A stretch of 64,000 nt of DNA from an uncultured Collinsella sp. (GCA_902495525.1 CABUXL010000002.1:25639-89638); one strand, 5' to 3'. Shown: positions 1 through 8,620, counted from the first letter of the stretch. The notes: generated by a model from the sequence alone, not told the origin. Made by a program: numbers and translations.

Positions 1-546
1 TCGCAGCAACCAGAACGACGCGGCAAAAGAAAGCGCGTCTAATGCAAGAACAGCCTCCGCCCCAAATTGAGCGACAACAAAACCGCCGGCAACTGGCCCC
101 AGAACCATCATCAAATTCTGCAGAAACCCAAACGAATTATTAATTACGTCGCGATTGATACTATTCGTATTGGCTCTTAACAACGAGTAAAAGCAGGGCA
201 TTTCAACCGTTCGGCAAAGCGATACCGCGCACGTAATAGCAAACATACTCCATTTACTATCAACAAAAATATAGCAAACGAATAATCCCGCGCGAATTAA
301 GTCTGCCAATCTCATGGCCTGCAGTGTCCCGATACCCATCTTCTGAGGCAGCTGCGCGAGCGCAACTGAAAACAGAGCGGGGGCAAATCTGCAGCAGACC
401 ATCAAAGCAGTTGCAGAAACATCGTGAGTTACCTCGTAAATCAGCATTGGCAAAGCAATATTCGCACACCAATTGCCTATTTCGCTTATCCCTCTAGCAA
501 TATATAGGACCCGAACCGGACGGCTAGCTCTCAATACCGTGAACAT
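1..546 (-). CDS. MFS permease, N-terminal part (runs off left edge)
   Basis: Translating the minus strand from an ATG at 546 gives at least 182 open residues to the window edge. It opens with MFTVLRASRPVRVLYIARG and continues through several hydrophobic helices. Motifs such as LPQKMGIGTLQAMRLADLIR resemble the helix 2-3 loop of major facilitator transporters, and helix 5 contains MMVLGPVAGGF, typical of the antiporter motif in the drug-efflux branch. The ATG overlaps the end of the upstream DUF2087 gene by 23 bp, so the two are probably translationally coupled. The role is inferred as an inner-membrane exporter; the substrate is unknown and the C-terminal half lies outside the window. Confidence 0.8.
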   Translation of the reverse strand, partial: MFTVLRASRPVRVLYIARGISEIGNWCANIALPMLIYEVTHDVSATALMVCCRFAPALFSVALAQLPQKMGIGTLQAMRLADLIRAGLFVCYIFVDSKWSMFAITCAVSLCRTVEMPCFYSLLRANTNSINRDVINNSFGFLQNLMMVLGPVAGGFVVAQFGAEAVLALDALSFAASFWLLR

Positions 547-805
547 CAGGATTAACCTCGTATTTCAGGCCTCGCTCATCCCTTAATAGGAATCCATAAT
601 CAACCAAGTACCGCCTCAACACGGCATAATCAGGATAGAGCTGTGACAGCACACGATTAACCTGAAGCTCCGTATAACTTGTATTTAATTCAAAGAAAGA
701 GACGGCCCATAGCAGCATGATTCTTTTATAGCTTTCCTTTTTTGGAATTGAAACCAGCTCGCCATTCTTGAGAAATCGTTTTTTAAAGTCTATTAGCTCA
801 TCCAT
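524..805 (-). CDS. DUF2087-family small protein
   Basis: This 93-residue protein starts at 805 behind a good ribosome site (GGAGG, about 6 nt upstream). The sequence FKKRFLKNGELVSIPKKESY followed by a helical block and RVLSQLYPDYAVLRRYLVDYGFL fits the DUF2087 family, whose members end ArsR or MarR regulators or stand alone. The pattern D.a.lRRYLVdyGfl.R is characteristic. It is co-directional and overlapping with the MFS gene, so a link to control of that exporter is plausible but only inferred. No separate DNA-binding domain is present. Confidence 0.75.
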   Translation of the reverse strand: MDELIDFKKRFLKNGELVSIPKKESYKRIMLLWAVSFFELNTSYTELQVNRVLSQLYPDYAVLRRYLVDYGFLLRDERGLKYEVNPDVHGIES

Positions 806-905
806 TCACATCCTCCATTTCATACGCATCTAATACTAAAAATGCATACGCTTTAGGTCATCGTATTCGGCTTCTTTATTCGAACTAAACTCGAACTAAT
901 CTAAA

Positions 906-1124
906 TTATTTGCTCAAACACTCTTCGAAAGCTCGTTTTTCACTCTGAGTAAAATGCCCTTCCCAGTCAGTCCACGAACAGGAAGGCAACTCACAGCGAG
1001 CGGAGTCGAAGCCCTCTACCGTCGGTCGTTCAAAATGCACGATAACCTTTTCGATATCCCCATCTGTTATCAGGTCAGAATGAACGACCTCGGTACCGTC
1101 TTCGAATGTCATATACGGGTACAT
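906..1124 (-). CDS. small conserved hypothetical protein (72 aa)
   Basis: The reading frame extends upstream to 1379, but the likely start is the ATG at 1124, preceded by GAGGTGG at suitable spacing. The product begins MYPYMTFEDGTEVVHSD and contains VIVHFERPTVEGFDSARCEL then SWTDWEGHFTQSEKRAFEE. Small proteins with the pattern pymtF.DgTeV.hS...vevHFERP...GFDtARc are frequent in gut Firmicutes and Actinobacteria, often on accessory elements; that is from memory and no function is known. It has no signal peptide or membrane segment and is a single-gene unit. Confidence 0.6.
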   Translation of the reverse strand: MYPYMTFEDGTEVVHSDLITDGDIEKVIVHFERPTVEGFDSARCELPSCSWTDWEGHFTQSEKRAFEECLSK

Positions 1125-1298
1125 CACGTAAACCACCTCGCAATCGTTAATCCAGTTTAGCATCAAGCTATTGCACCAAAGACAGCAAGCTCCCTTGATG
1201 AGTTGATGGTATCTGTTAAATGTCGCGTACGATTCACATCTGGTGGGTACCCTGATGGCTACACGAAACGAAGCAGATTTACACCGGGAGGACCCCGT

Positions 1299-2252
1299 AT
1301 GACAACCAAGTACACCGACGCGCCGCGCACACGTGTCATGACGCCGGCATCGCTCAACAACGGCGTTCACGAAAACCATTCCATCGGCCAGACCATGGCC
1401 ATCGCGCCCAAAAAGGGCCTGTTTGACGACATTTCCATTCCCCAGATCATCGCCGGCGCCGCAGCTGCCGCCACGAGCGTGGCGCTTGCTTCAAAGATCG
1501 GCATTGCCGGCTCGGTGATTGGTGCCGCTGTGAGCTCAGTCATCACTGTTGTGTCCTCGCAGGTCTATCGCCACTTTATCTCCGCCAGCGCCGAAGCAAT
1601 CAAGGGCACGCATGCCGCTGTCGACTACCCTGCCGGCGCCTACGAGCCCGTTGAGCCCGATGTCGAGGAGCACCTAGGTGGCGCCGCGACCACGCAGGAG
1701 ATGCGCCAGGTTGCGGGACGCGCGACCACGGCGCGCGTCGCCCCCAACAGTCTGCGCGCCAAGGCGGCGGCAGAGCGCAGCCAGACACAAAAGAAGGTCA
1801 TCGTCTTCTCGATCGCCATCGCCATCGTCGCGGTCATCGCCTGCGCCGGCGCCATCCTTATCACCACTGCCGGTGAGGGTCTGGGCGAGCGTCCCGAGCC
1901 AATCCTGTCGTCGCGCACGACCGAGAGCGATGCAAATGGCAACACTCAGCCGCAGGATCAGCAGGCACAGACGGACGACACGCAAGACAGTCCTACCTCT
2001 GCCAATTCGTCCTCGAACACCCAAAACCAATCGCAGGGCACCGATTCCTCTACGGCCAACAGTGGCACGCCGTCCGGCACGACCGACTCAAGCCAAACGA
2101 CTGACGGTTCACAGCCGAACACGGGAGGCCAGACGAGCGACACCACGTCGGGAACGGGCACGGCAGACAGTAACAACACCAACAGCTCGAGCGGAACCGC
2201 TTCCGGCACGGCATCTGACAACTCGAGCCAAGGCACGGCATCGGGCAACTAA
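1299..2252 (+). CDS. membrane protein with Ser/Thr/Asn-rich C-terminal tail
   Basis: The ATG at 1299 is chosen over upstream in-frame starts because GGGAGGA lies 7 nt before it. The 317-residue product has a hydrophobic Ala/Gly-rich region at about 45-90 (IIAGAAAAATSVALASKIG onward) and a clear transmembrane helix at about 170-195 (VIVFSIAIAIVAVIACAGAI). The last roughly 115 residues are low complexity, dominated by S, T, N, Q, G and D. That looks like an exposed stalk. No catalytic motif is seen. It resembles Coriobacteriia proteins of unknown function; a strong hairpin terminator follows. Confidence 0.7.
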   Translation: MTTKYTDAPRTRVMTPASLNNGVHENHSIGQTMAIAPKKGLFDDISIPQIIAGAAAAATSVALASKIGIAGSVIGAAVSSVITVVSSQVYRHFISASAEAIKGTHAAVDYPAGAYEPVEPDVEEHLGGAATTQEMRQVAGRATTARVAPNSLRAKAAAERSQTQKKVIVFSIAIAIVAVIACAGAILITTAGEGLGERPEPILSSRTTESDANGNTQPQDQQAQTDDTQDSPTSANSSSNTQNQSQGTDSSTANSGTPSGTTDSSQTTDGSQPNTGGQTSDTTSGTGTADSNNTNSSSGTASGTASDNSSQGTASGN

Positions 2253-2286
2253 GCACGTTTGCCTCTCATAGATAACCGACCTGTAC

Positions 2287-2323
2287 AACGGGCGCGAATC
2301 GAAAGCGGTTCGCGCCCGTTTGC
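2287..2323 (+). terminator. hairpin terminator after the 1299-2252 gene
   Basis: Twelve-base arms AACGGGCGCGAA and TTCGCGCCCGTT pair perfectly around a 10-nt loop. The downstream T tract is short (GTTTGCC). Confidence 0.7.
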
Positions 2324-2392
2324 CTTGGGCGCCGCCATGGCGAACGCCATGCGATGGTAAGATGCTTTACGTGTGTAAAGAGGAGATTTGCC

Positions 2393-3694
2393 ATGAGCAA
2401 GACAATAGTTAGGCCCACGCTATCGCTGGGCAACCACATCTTTCTGTATCGTCTGCTGCGCGATGCAATCGGATGCGGCAAGCAAACGTTTATGACGCAG
2501 GTCGAGGAGGCGCTCACCGCTGGCGACATGACTGCTTATGACCTGGGCTTCGAGTCCACGCGCGAGCTGCTCGAGGAGCTCGACGACTGCATTAAGCTGA
2601 CCGTCTTTAAGGGCGGTCGCCTGTATGCCACCGTCATCGCCAACGATGCCTGGGATGCCGCCCTTGCCAAGGGCGAGGACAAGCCCAAGGCAGCCAAGGG
2701 CGCCAAGCAGTCCTACAAAAAGAAAAAGCGCGGCGAGAAGGACATCAAGGCCGTGCGTCCCAAGCACGTTAAGCATCCCGAGCCCGTAGTTGAAGCTGTG
2801 CCCGAGCCCGAGCCCGAGACAGAGACCGAAGTCGCTATTGAGGTAACGGCAGAAGCCGAAACCGAAATCGCCGCCACGACCGATCCCAAAGTCATATCCG
2901 AGCAGGAAGCCACTGCGGAGCTCGACGAGGCTCCCAAGTCGACAACCGAAGAAGCCGCTGACCAGCCTGAGACGCCTGCGTTCCAAAACAGCGATGTCTT
3001 TGGCGACGAGGCTGAGGACGATCAGTCCGACGAGCCCGCCGATCAAGGCGCTACCGAGTCGGCGCCGGAGCCCGAGGTACCGCAGCCCGCCATCTCGCTC
3101 ACGGTCGTCTATGACCCCGAGAACGCCAACGCCGGCATCACCACCATGGCATCCACGCCCATCGAGGCAAAGTCGAGCGTCGAGAATGAGAGCGCGACGC
3201 AGGTTGAGGTTAAAACTGCAGCCGCAGACGCGCCCGTCACCGTGGAGCCCGCAGATTCCGCGATCAAGCCGGATTCGACGCCGGAGCCCGCACCCGTCAT
3301 CGAATCCGTGCCCGCCGCTGCTTGCGACCAAATTCCCGCACCGGCACCGTCTCCGGCCCCCGCTGCATCACCGGCCCCCGCACCCGCAGTACCCGCCATC
3401 CCCGAGGATTTCCCCGTCGATTTCGCAACCGAGGTCTTCTGCCCCGGCCCGCTTCTGCACCAGTTGTCGACCTATCTCCCCTACGGCGCCGACACGCTCG
3501 GCATCGTCGGCGAGTACTACTGGATTGCCCGCGAGCGCGGTACCATCGAGGCCGCGCGAAACCGCGCAAGCTTCCCCCTGCGTTACACGCAGGCCGGCGA
3601 GCGCCACGAAGTCACCGTGCGCATCCGCCGCAACACCGCCGGCGGTCTCGGAGCCGCCTGGACCATCGACAAGGTCAACGCCCCGGCCGAGTGA
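2393..3694 (+). CDS. hypothetical protein: LOTUS-like winged helix, acidic linker, C-terminal domain
   Basis: The start at 2393 follows AGAGGAG; an in-frame ATG at 2354 lacks such a site. The 433-residue protein has three parts. Residues about 8-80 (LGNHIFLYRLLRDAIGCGKQ, then YDLGFESTRELLEELDDCIK and LYATVI) have the helix and strand pattern of OST-HTH/LOTUS RNA-binding winged helices. Residues about 100-345 are a disordered linker rich in E, P, A and T with a basic patch (KKKKRGEKDIK) at its start. Residues about 345-430 form a compact domain with YYWIARERGTIEAARNR. The domain naming is a pattern judgement. It is monocistronic and ends at a bidirectional terminator. Confidence 0.7.
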   Translation: MSKTIVRPTLSLGNHIFLYRLLRDAIGCGKQTFMTQVEEALTAGDMTAYDLGFESTRELLEELDDCIKLTVFKGGRLYATVIANDAWDAALAKGEDKPKAAKGAKQSYKKKKRGEKDIKAVRPKHVKHPEPVVEAVPEPEPETETEVAIEVTAEAETEIAATTDPKVISEQEATAELDEAPKSTTEEAADQPETPAFQNSDVFGDEAEDDQSDEPADQGATESAPEPEVPQPAISLTVVYDPENANAGITTMASTPIEAKSSVENESATQVEVKTAAADAPVTVEPADSAIKPDSTPEPAPVIESVPAAACDQIPAPAPSPAPAASPAPAPAVPAIPEDFPVDFATEVFCPGPLLHQLSTYLPYGADTLGIVGEYYWIARERGTIEAARNRASFPLRYTQAGERHEVTVRIRRNTAGGLGAAWTIDKVNAPAE

Positions 3695-3696
3695 CA

Positions 3697-3736
3697 AAAC
3701 GGCCCTGGATAGCCATTGACCATCCAGGGCCGTTTG
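3697..3736. terminator. bidirectional terminator between convergent genes
   Basis: Arms AAACGGCCCTGGAT and ATCCAGGGCCGTTT pair perfectly around an 11-nt loop between the convergent genes ending at 3694 and 3740. Confidence 0.85.
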
Positions 3737-3739
3737 AAA

Positions 3740-4141
3740 TCAGACCTTTTGGCTGTCATCAGCACATATAGACACCAGAGAAGCAAGCTCCTCCTCAAGT
3801 TGCGGAGCAAAATACCTAAAAGAAACTTGTGCTCCAATCGGTATCGACTCAATCATATTCGCAGCATTATCTGAAACACGGTACGATACAGTTTCACCTG
3901 TCTTTAATTCCTCTATTGAGCAGACAGCGTCTTCAGCATCAATCGACCTAAGCATGCCTTTACCTTGCAACATCACATCGGCATGCCCACCAGCTATTTC
4001 CAATGAATCTGAGTTTGTCACAGACATTTCTCCGGAATCTCCGCGCGGCATCTCTTCTTTTGTTGAACAGCTCACCAATAAAGCCATCAACACCAAAGAC
4101 AGGACTAAACGAATCGTCCTACTTCGAAAAAGTCGTTCCAT
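3740..4141 (-). CDS. predicted small lipoprotein
   Basis: The product (133 aa from the ATG at 4141) begins MERLFRSRTIRLVLSLVLMA and carries a lipobox LLVSC, so it should be a lipid-anchored exported protein. The mature part has no recognised domain. Other in-frame starts at 4153 and 4168 cannot be excluded because no start has a strong ribosome site. It overlaps the end of the preceding secreted protease-like gene by about 23 bp, so the two form one operon. A role as partner or inhibitor of that exported protein is possible but unproven. Confidence 0.65.
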   Translation of the reverse strand: MERLFRSRTIRLVLSLVLMALLVSCSTKEEMPRGDSGEMSVTNSDSLEIAGGHADVMLQGKGMLRSIDAEDAVCSIEELKTGETVSYRVSDNAANMIESIPIGAQVSFRYFAPQLEEELASLVSICADDSQKV

Positions 4142-5246
4142 AAGTCCACGCATAATAACTCTGATCATACTTCAGGAAGGATAAGGATGAATTCCAGCCG
4201 TCCGCTATGCCAATCATCTGCCTTGTCTCTCCAGTTTTCTTACCAGTAAGTGTGGCGTAAGCCTCCGCTGTTACAGAATGGGCTGATCCGTTGTACAAAC
4301 TCGCATGTAAAACATTCGGTCTATTAGAGTTAATCTCATTTTGAATGTTCGCGATAGCCGGGGAGGAGACAGTGCGAGCGATAAGATTACTCCCTCTGCT
4401 TGCGCAGTAATTTGTAAACCCCGTTGCACAGGTTGAAATCGGCGTTCCGCCCAAAACAACACCGGGAACAGTCTGTTCTTCATCGGAAAGAGCATGGGTA
4501 TTGGTGTAATTCCATATCTGCATATATTGCGAAGGGTCGCTATATAAATTGGCAATGCCATACAGTTCCGCAACGTTCGAAAAAGCTGTCACCATACAAG
4601 CATAGTGGGCGGTAAGCCTCTTAATCTCGCTTTCATCATATGACATAAACTGAGAAATGGAACGAAATCCAGATACTGTGTAATCCTGCATTTGAGTTGC
4701 GTAAATTACAACATCGTTCCAGCTTGAAGGTTTATTCGATAAAACGACAGGCCGTCCTTCTATGGAAACAGCCGGGATTGTTCTTCCGCAATTTGTTGTT
4801 ATTGAACCGTCCAAAGATTGCACGCCGAATTCGAATGGATTGATCATTACGACTGGGTTATTGAAAGAATAAGACTCGACACCAAGATCTCCTCCCCGAT
4901 CCATAGGGCTGACTAAGCCGTCTCCAAAACGATATCCCGTAAGTATTTCATCATCTGAAGCATCTAAAACCAAATAGCCCGCGGCTCTATTGGATGTCAC
5001 AACCGGAACAATGTAACCAAGCGGGGACCCATCAACATCTACAAAAGGAATAGGATCAGAAGGCGTATACGAATAGCCGAGGAGTCCCTTTATATATTTA
5101 TCGGCAAGCTCTTGCGCAATTTCAGAAGTAAATTGTATCTGCTCACCATCAATATTGCCCGTCGAAGCAAAAACCTCTTTCGGACGTGCGGCTAAGGCGA
5201 CAATTGAAGACGCGACAAGTTGCAGAAAACGACGACGCGAAAGCAT
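4119..5246 (-). CDS. Tat-exported papain-fold (streptopain-like) cysteine protease homologue
   Basis: The 375-residue product starts MLSRRRFLQLVASSIVALA, a twin-arginine signal (S-R-R-x-F-L) followed by a hydrophobic stretch. Residues about 70-115 (AAGYLVLDASDDEILTGYR) resemble the prodomain of C10 peptidases. A candidate catalytic cysteine lies in HYACMVTAFSNVAELYG and a histidine in SAHSVTAEAY, with IADGWN possibly supplying the third residue. These spacings fit C10/C39-type papain folds, although the usual C-G-P after the cysteine region is absent (CMV). Low GC compared with neighbours hints at acquisition. It is probably co-transcribed with the lipoprotein downstream. Confidence 0.65.
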   Translation of the reverse strand: MLSRRRFLQLVASSIVALAARPKEVFASTGNIDGEQIQFTSEIAQELADKYIKGLLGYSYTPSDPIPFVDVDGSPLGYIVPVVTSNRAAGYLVLDASDDEILTGYRFGDGLVSPMDRGGDLGVESYSFNNPVVMINPFEFGVQSLDGSITTNCGRTIPAVSIEGRPVVLSNKPSSWNDVVIYATQMQDYTVSGFRSISQFMSYDESEIKRLTAHYACMVTAFSNVAELYGIANLYSDPSQYMQIWNYTNTHALSDEEQTVPGVVLGGTPISTCATGFTNYCASRGSNLIARTVSSPAIANIQNEINSNRPNVLHASLYNGSAHSVTAEAYATLTGKKTGETRQMIGIADGWNSSLSFLKYDQSYYAWTYGTTFSK

Positions 5247-5487
5247 ATGTTCTTCTTTCTAGAGAAGCGACTTATAAGATACTCCCATTCTATAATCTTT
5301 TTTGTAACGTTACAGCACTGGTTATATTTCAATTCGATTTGCTTATGTCCTTGCAACCCAATGCGTCTTTACGTTTTAAACGGAATTAGAAAATCACTCA
5401 TAGCAAAAACGAGCTTTAATCCCAAAGAGATGACTTTGATTACGAATCAAACCAGCAGCCCTGACATAGCTGCAATGCAATTGCTAC

Positions 5488-5519
5488 AAGAAAGGCCGCC
5501 CTTGCTGGCGGCCTTTCTT
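5488..5519 (-). terminator. terminator downstream of ettA
   Basis: Arms AAGAAAGGCCGCC and GGCGGCCTTTCTT surround a 6-nt loop, 8 bp after the ettA stop on the minus strand. Confidence 0.8.
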
Positions 5520-5526
5520 CTTGTTG

Positions 5527-7206
5527 CTAATCACGCGTGAGCTTGCGGTGAATACGATGCGGCTGGGCTGCATCCTCGCCCAGGCGCTCGATGCGGTTGG
5601 CCTGATAGGCCTCGAAGTTACCCTCAAACCAGTACCAGTTGCCGGGATTCTCGTCCGTACCCTCCCACGCCAGGATGTGCGTGGCAACGCGGTCCAGGAA
5701 CATACGGTCGTGGCTAATGACCACCGAGCAGCCCGGGAACTCGAGCAGCGCCGCCTCGAGCGAGGACAGCGTCTCGACGTCGAGGTCGTTCGTGGGCTCG
5801 TCGAGGAGCAGCAGGTTGCCGCCCTGCTTGAGCGTAAGCGCCAAGTTCAGACGGTTGCGCTCGCCACCGGAGAGTACGCCAGCGCGCTTCTGCTGGTCCT
5901 GGCCCTTAAAGCCAAAGCTCGCCACATAAGCGCGGCTCGGAACCTCGGTCTCGCCGACCATCATGTGGTCCAGGCCGTCCGAAACGACCTCCCACAGGTT
6001 CTTATCGGGGTCGATGCCGGAACGGTTCTGGTCGACGTAAGAAATCTTGACGGTCTCGCCCACCTCGAGCTCACCCGAGGTCAGAGGCTCCAGACCCACG
6101 ATGGTCTTGAAGAGCGTAGTCTTGCCCACGCCGTTGGGGCCGATCACGCCCACGATGCCGTTGCGCGGCAGGGTGAAAGAAAGGTCATCGATGAGCACGC
6201 GGCCATCGAACTCCTTGTGCAGATGATGGGCCTCGAGCACCTTGTTGCCCAGACGCGGGCCCACAGGGATGCGGATGTCGGTCCAGTCGAGCTTCTGGCT
6301 TGCGCGGGCCTCGGCCTCCATCTCCTCGTAGCGAGCCAGACGGGCCTTGTTCTTGGCCTGACGGGCCTTGGGCGAGCTGCGCACCCACTCGAGCTCGGCC
6401 TCCATGCGCTTGGCGAGCTTGGCGTCACGGTTGCCCTGGGCCTCGATGCGGGCGGCCTTGGTCTCAAGATACGTGGAGTAGTTGCCCTTGTAGGGATAAA
6501 GGTGGCCGCGGTCGACCTCGCAGATCCACTCGGCAACGTTATCCAAGAAGTAGCGATCATGCGTGACGGCAAGCACCGCGCCCTGGTAGTTGTGCAGGAA
6601 GTGCTCGAGCCACAGGATCGACTCGGCGTCCAGGTGGTTCGTGGGCTCGTCGAGCAACAGCAGGTCGGGGGCCTCGAGCAGCAGCTTGCACAGGGCCACG
6701 CGACGGCGCTCGCCGCCGGAAAGCACATTGACCGGCATGTCAGAATCGGGCAGCTGCAGGGCGTCCATGGCCTGACCGAGCTTGGAATCGATATCCCAGC
6801 CGTCGGCGGCATCGATCTCGTCCTGGAGCTTGCCCATCTCGGCCATGAGGGCGTCCATGTCGCAATCCGGGTCGCACATCTCCTCGCCGATCTTGTTGAA
6901 GCGATCGATCTTGGCAATCATATCGCCAAACGCCATGCGCACGTTCTCGATGACGGTCTTGTCGTCGTCGAGCGGCGGCTCCTGCTGCAGGATGCCCACG
7001 GTGTAGCCGGGGGTGAGCCTGGCATCGCCGTTGGAGACTTCCTCGATGCCGGCCATGATCTTGAGCAGGGTCGACTTGCCCATACCGTTGGGGCCCACGA
7101 CGCCGATCTTGGCCCCGAGGTAGAAGCTCAGGGTCACATCGTCAAGGATTACCTTGTCGCCATGGGCCTTACGAGCCTGATACATCTGGTAGATAAACTC
7201 CGCCAT
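5527..7206 (-). CDS. ettA: energy-dependent translational throttle protein EttA (ABC-F)
   Basis: This 559-residue soluble protein has two ABC ATPase domains and no membrane segments. Walker A motifs are GPNGMGKST (near residue 39) and GPNGVGKTT (near 350); signature motifs are LSGGERRRVAL and LSGGERNRLNLAL; Walker B motifs end LLLDEPTNHLD and LLLDEPTNDLD. The opening EFIYQMYQARKAHGDKVILD matches EttA, the ABC-F factor that binds the ribosomal E site and gates entry into elongation according to ADP/ATP ratio. Length equals the family norm of about 555. It stands alone with its own terminator. Confidence 0.95.
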   Translation of the reverse strand: MAEFIYQMYQARKAHGDKVILDDVTLSFYLGAKIGVVGPNGMGKSTLLKIMAGIEEVSNGDARLTPGYTVGILQQEPPLDDDKTVIENVRMAFGDMIAKIDRFNKIGEEMCDPDCDMDALMAEMGKLQDEIDAADGWDIDSKLGQAMDALQLPDSDMPVNVLSGGERRRVALCKLLLEAPDLLLLDEPTNHLDAESILWLEHFLHNYQGAVLAVTHDRYFLDNVAEWICEVDRGHLYPYKGNYSTYLETKAARIEAQGNRDAKLAKRMEAELEWVRSSPKARQAKNKARLARYEEMEAEARASQKLDWTDIRIPVGPRLGNKVLEAHHLHKEFDGRVLIDDLSFTLPRNGIVGVIGPNGVGKTTLFKTIVGLEPLTSGELEVGETVKISYVDQNRSGIDPDKNLWEVVSDGLDHMMVGETEVPSRAYVASFGFKGQDQQKRAGVLSGGERNRLNLALTLKQGGNLLLLDEPTNDLDVETLSSLEAALLEFPGCSVVISHDRMFLDRVATHILAWEGTDENPGNWYWFEGNFEAYQANRIERLGEDAAQPHRIHRKLTRD

Positions 7207-7390
7207 TTGCCTGTTTTATCCTTTCTACCTGCTGTTTCCCTATTCTTGTTTCGCTTTAGTGGAAACGAAATGAGGAAACCGGCTCTGAAACTTAACGAAA
7301 AAGGGGCATGGTTGCCCACACCCCCTAATACTACCTGGGAAAAGTCCCCCGGAACATACTATGAACTGCGTACGCTAGTTTTCCGCAACC

Positions 7391-8095
7391 TTAGCGAACG
7401 GCTCGCTGCGATTTGCGCCACAGCAGATACGAATAGACGTAGGCAGCTCCAGCCGAACCAAACGCCAGAACCGCAATCACCGCGGCGGCGACTTCACTCG
7501 AAAGCACACTACCTGCCACGCCCATCACAATCAGGCCAATACCCAGCACCATAAAGCAGGCACCGCCAAAACGCTGCGTACGGCGCCAGTTCTCGGGATC
7601 GGCAAGCGCCCAGGGCGTCTTGATACCGAGCGTGTAGTTCTGCTTTACGCGCGGTAAGTAGTTGCCCATACCAATAAAGAGCAAGCCGATAGCGCCTGAT
7701 ACCAGCAAATTGACCGTTCCTACCACCGGCACGATGCCCCACACCGTTAGCTCCCCCAGCCAGCTTATGGCACACATGAGCAGCGTGAAGGCGATTACGA
7801 AGCCCTGATAGAACTTACCCGAGGTCCGATACGCCTCGCCCTTGGGGTCAATGCGTGGCACGACGTAGAACATCGCGAGAAGTGCCAGAGGCAACACGCC
7901 GAGCGCGGAGGCCATCCAGCTAGGGCCCCAACCGTCGACGGCGCCATTCGCGCCCCAGTGCGTGGGAATCTGCGCCGGCAGGCTCGGCATCACTATCAGA
8001 TGCGCTGCGACATTGGCAACGCACAGAGCGACCAGTGCAATCCACACGCGCGACGATACCCCCGTGGCGTGAATGCCCTTGTTTTCGTTATTCAT
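7391..8095 (-). CDS. sdpI: SdpI-family membrane protein (DUF1648 plus SdpI domain)
   Basis: The 234-residue product from the ATG at 8095 has about six transmembrane helices. Its first helix region includes PSLPAQIPTHWGANGAVDGW, the DUF1648 signature seen in SdpI. The C-terminal half has GIKTPWALADPENWRRTQRF, the hallmark of the SdpI domain. In Bacillus, SdpI gives immunity to the SdpC toxin and signals to the repressor SdpR. Here the gene overlaps the stop of an SdpR-like repressor by 8 bp, the same arrangement as sdpRI, but no sdpC homologue is visible. Confidence 0.85.
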   Translation of the reverse strand: MNNENKGIHATGVSSRVWIALVALCVANVAAHLIVMPSLPAQIPTHWGANGAVDGWGPSWMASALGVLPLALLAMFYVVPRIDPKGEAYRTSGKFYQGFVIAFTLLMCAISWLGELTVWGIVPVVGTVNLLVSGAIGLLFIGMGNYLPRVKQNYTLGIKTPWALADPENWRRTQRFGGACFMVLGIGLIVMGVAGSVLSSEVAAAVIAVLAFGSAGAAYVYSYLLWRKSQRAVR

Positions 8096-8366
8096 CCTTA
8101 TCACCTTCAGTGTTTGTAAAGCCCATAAACCAGCCAATCAAGTCCTGCATGACGGTGGTATTTAAGCTGTAAACGATGTTTTGGCCATGGCGCTCATCGG
8201 TCACCAGCCCGGCGTTTTTAAGCGTTGCCAGATGATGGCTGAGCGACGGTTTGCTTATGTCGAAATGCTCGGCGAGCTCCCCCGCCGTGCAATTGCCCTC
8301 GCGCAGCAGTTCTAAAATGCGCCGCCGCGTTGGATCCGCCAGCGCCTTAAAACCTTCTCCCGGCAT
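8088..8366 (-). CDS. sdpR: ArsR-type repressor, SdpR-like
   Basis: The ATG at 8366 follows GAGGAGG and gives 92 residues. The product is a winged-helix regulator: KALADPTRRRILELLREG, then ELAEHFDISKPSLSHHLATL as the recognition helix, and a wing with GQNIVYSLN. It lacks cysteine metal-binding motifs of the ArsR/CadC type. SdpR relatives repress their own operon and are inactivated by toxin-bound SdpI at the membrane. The stop overlaps sdpI, so the pair is translationally coupled. A palindrome at 8415-8430 in the promoter region is a likely operator. Confidence 0.85.
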   Translation of the reverse strand: MPGEGFKALADPTRRRILELLREGNCTAGELAEHFDISKPSLSHHLATLKNAGLVTDERHGQNIVYSLNTTVMQDLIGWFMGFTNTEGDKDE

Positions 8367-8414
8367 AGAACCTCCTCTCGCTATCTCTCGCGACGTGCAC
8401 ACTATACTCGATAT

Positions 8415-8430
8415 TTAGATGTTTGTCTAA
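8415..8430. promoter_or_regulatory. candidate SdpR operator
   Basis: TTAGATGTTTGTCTAA is an inverted repeat (TTAGA-6-TCTAA) about 50 bp upstream of sdpR, followed by ATTATCTAATA and, further on, TTTTTAGATACA. Binding by SdpR is inferred from position and symmetry. Confidence 0.45.
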
Positions 8431-8533
8431 TTATCTAATAGCAATGTTATGTATAGAACATGCGTTCGTTTTTAGATACAATGGGTCCAGAAGCAGATGG
8501 GCCAGCTCCCTCTTCCCAAGAAGGAGATGGACT

Positions 8534-8620
8534 ATGAGTATTAACGATGTCCTGACGTTGTTGTTGCTTGTAATCGCGGCTGTGGAGCTCGGCATCCACA
8601 TTGGAGGTCGAATGAAATAG
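8534..8620 (+). CDS. 28-residue hydrophobic single-pass peptide
   Basis: An ATG at 8534 lies 8 nt after AAGGAGA, a strong ribosome site, and opens a frame coding MSINDVLTLLLLVIAAVELG followed by IHIGGRMK. It has one transmembrane helix and a short basic tail, the layout of holin-like or type I toxin peptides and also of small membrane regulators. It is transcribed away from sdpRI with a shared intergenic region. The coding potential rests on the ribosome site and the peptide's composition; function is not known. Confidence 0.5.
   Translation: MSINDVLTLLLLVIAAVELGIHIGGRMK

Noticed and set aside
2420..3331. 303-residue minus-strand frame
   Set aside because: Mirror of the low-complexity acidic linker of the gene at 2393-3694; Gly/Leu repeats are translation of its complement.
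5521..7554. 677-residue plus-strand open frame
   Set aside because: It is the antisense shadow of ettA; its composition (leucine, valine and histidine repeats) follows from the opposite frame and it has no domain or ribosome site.
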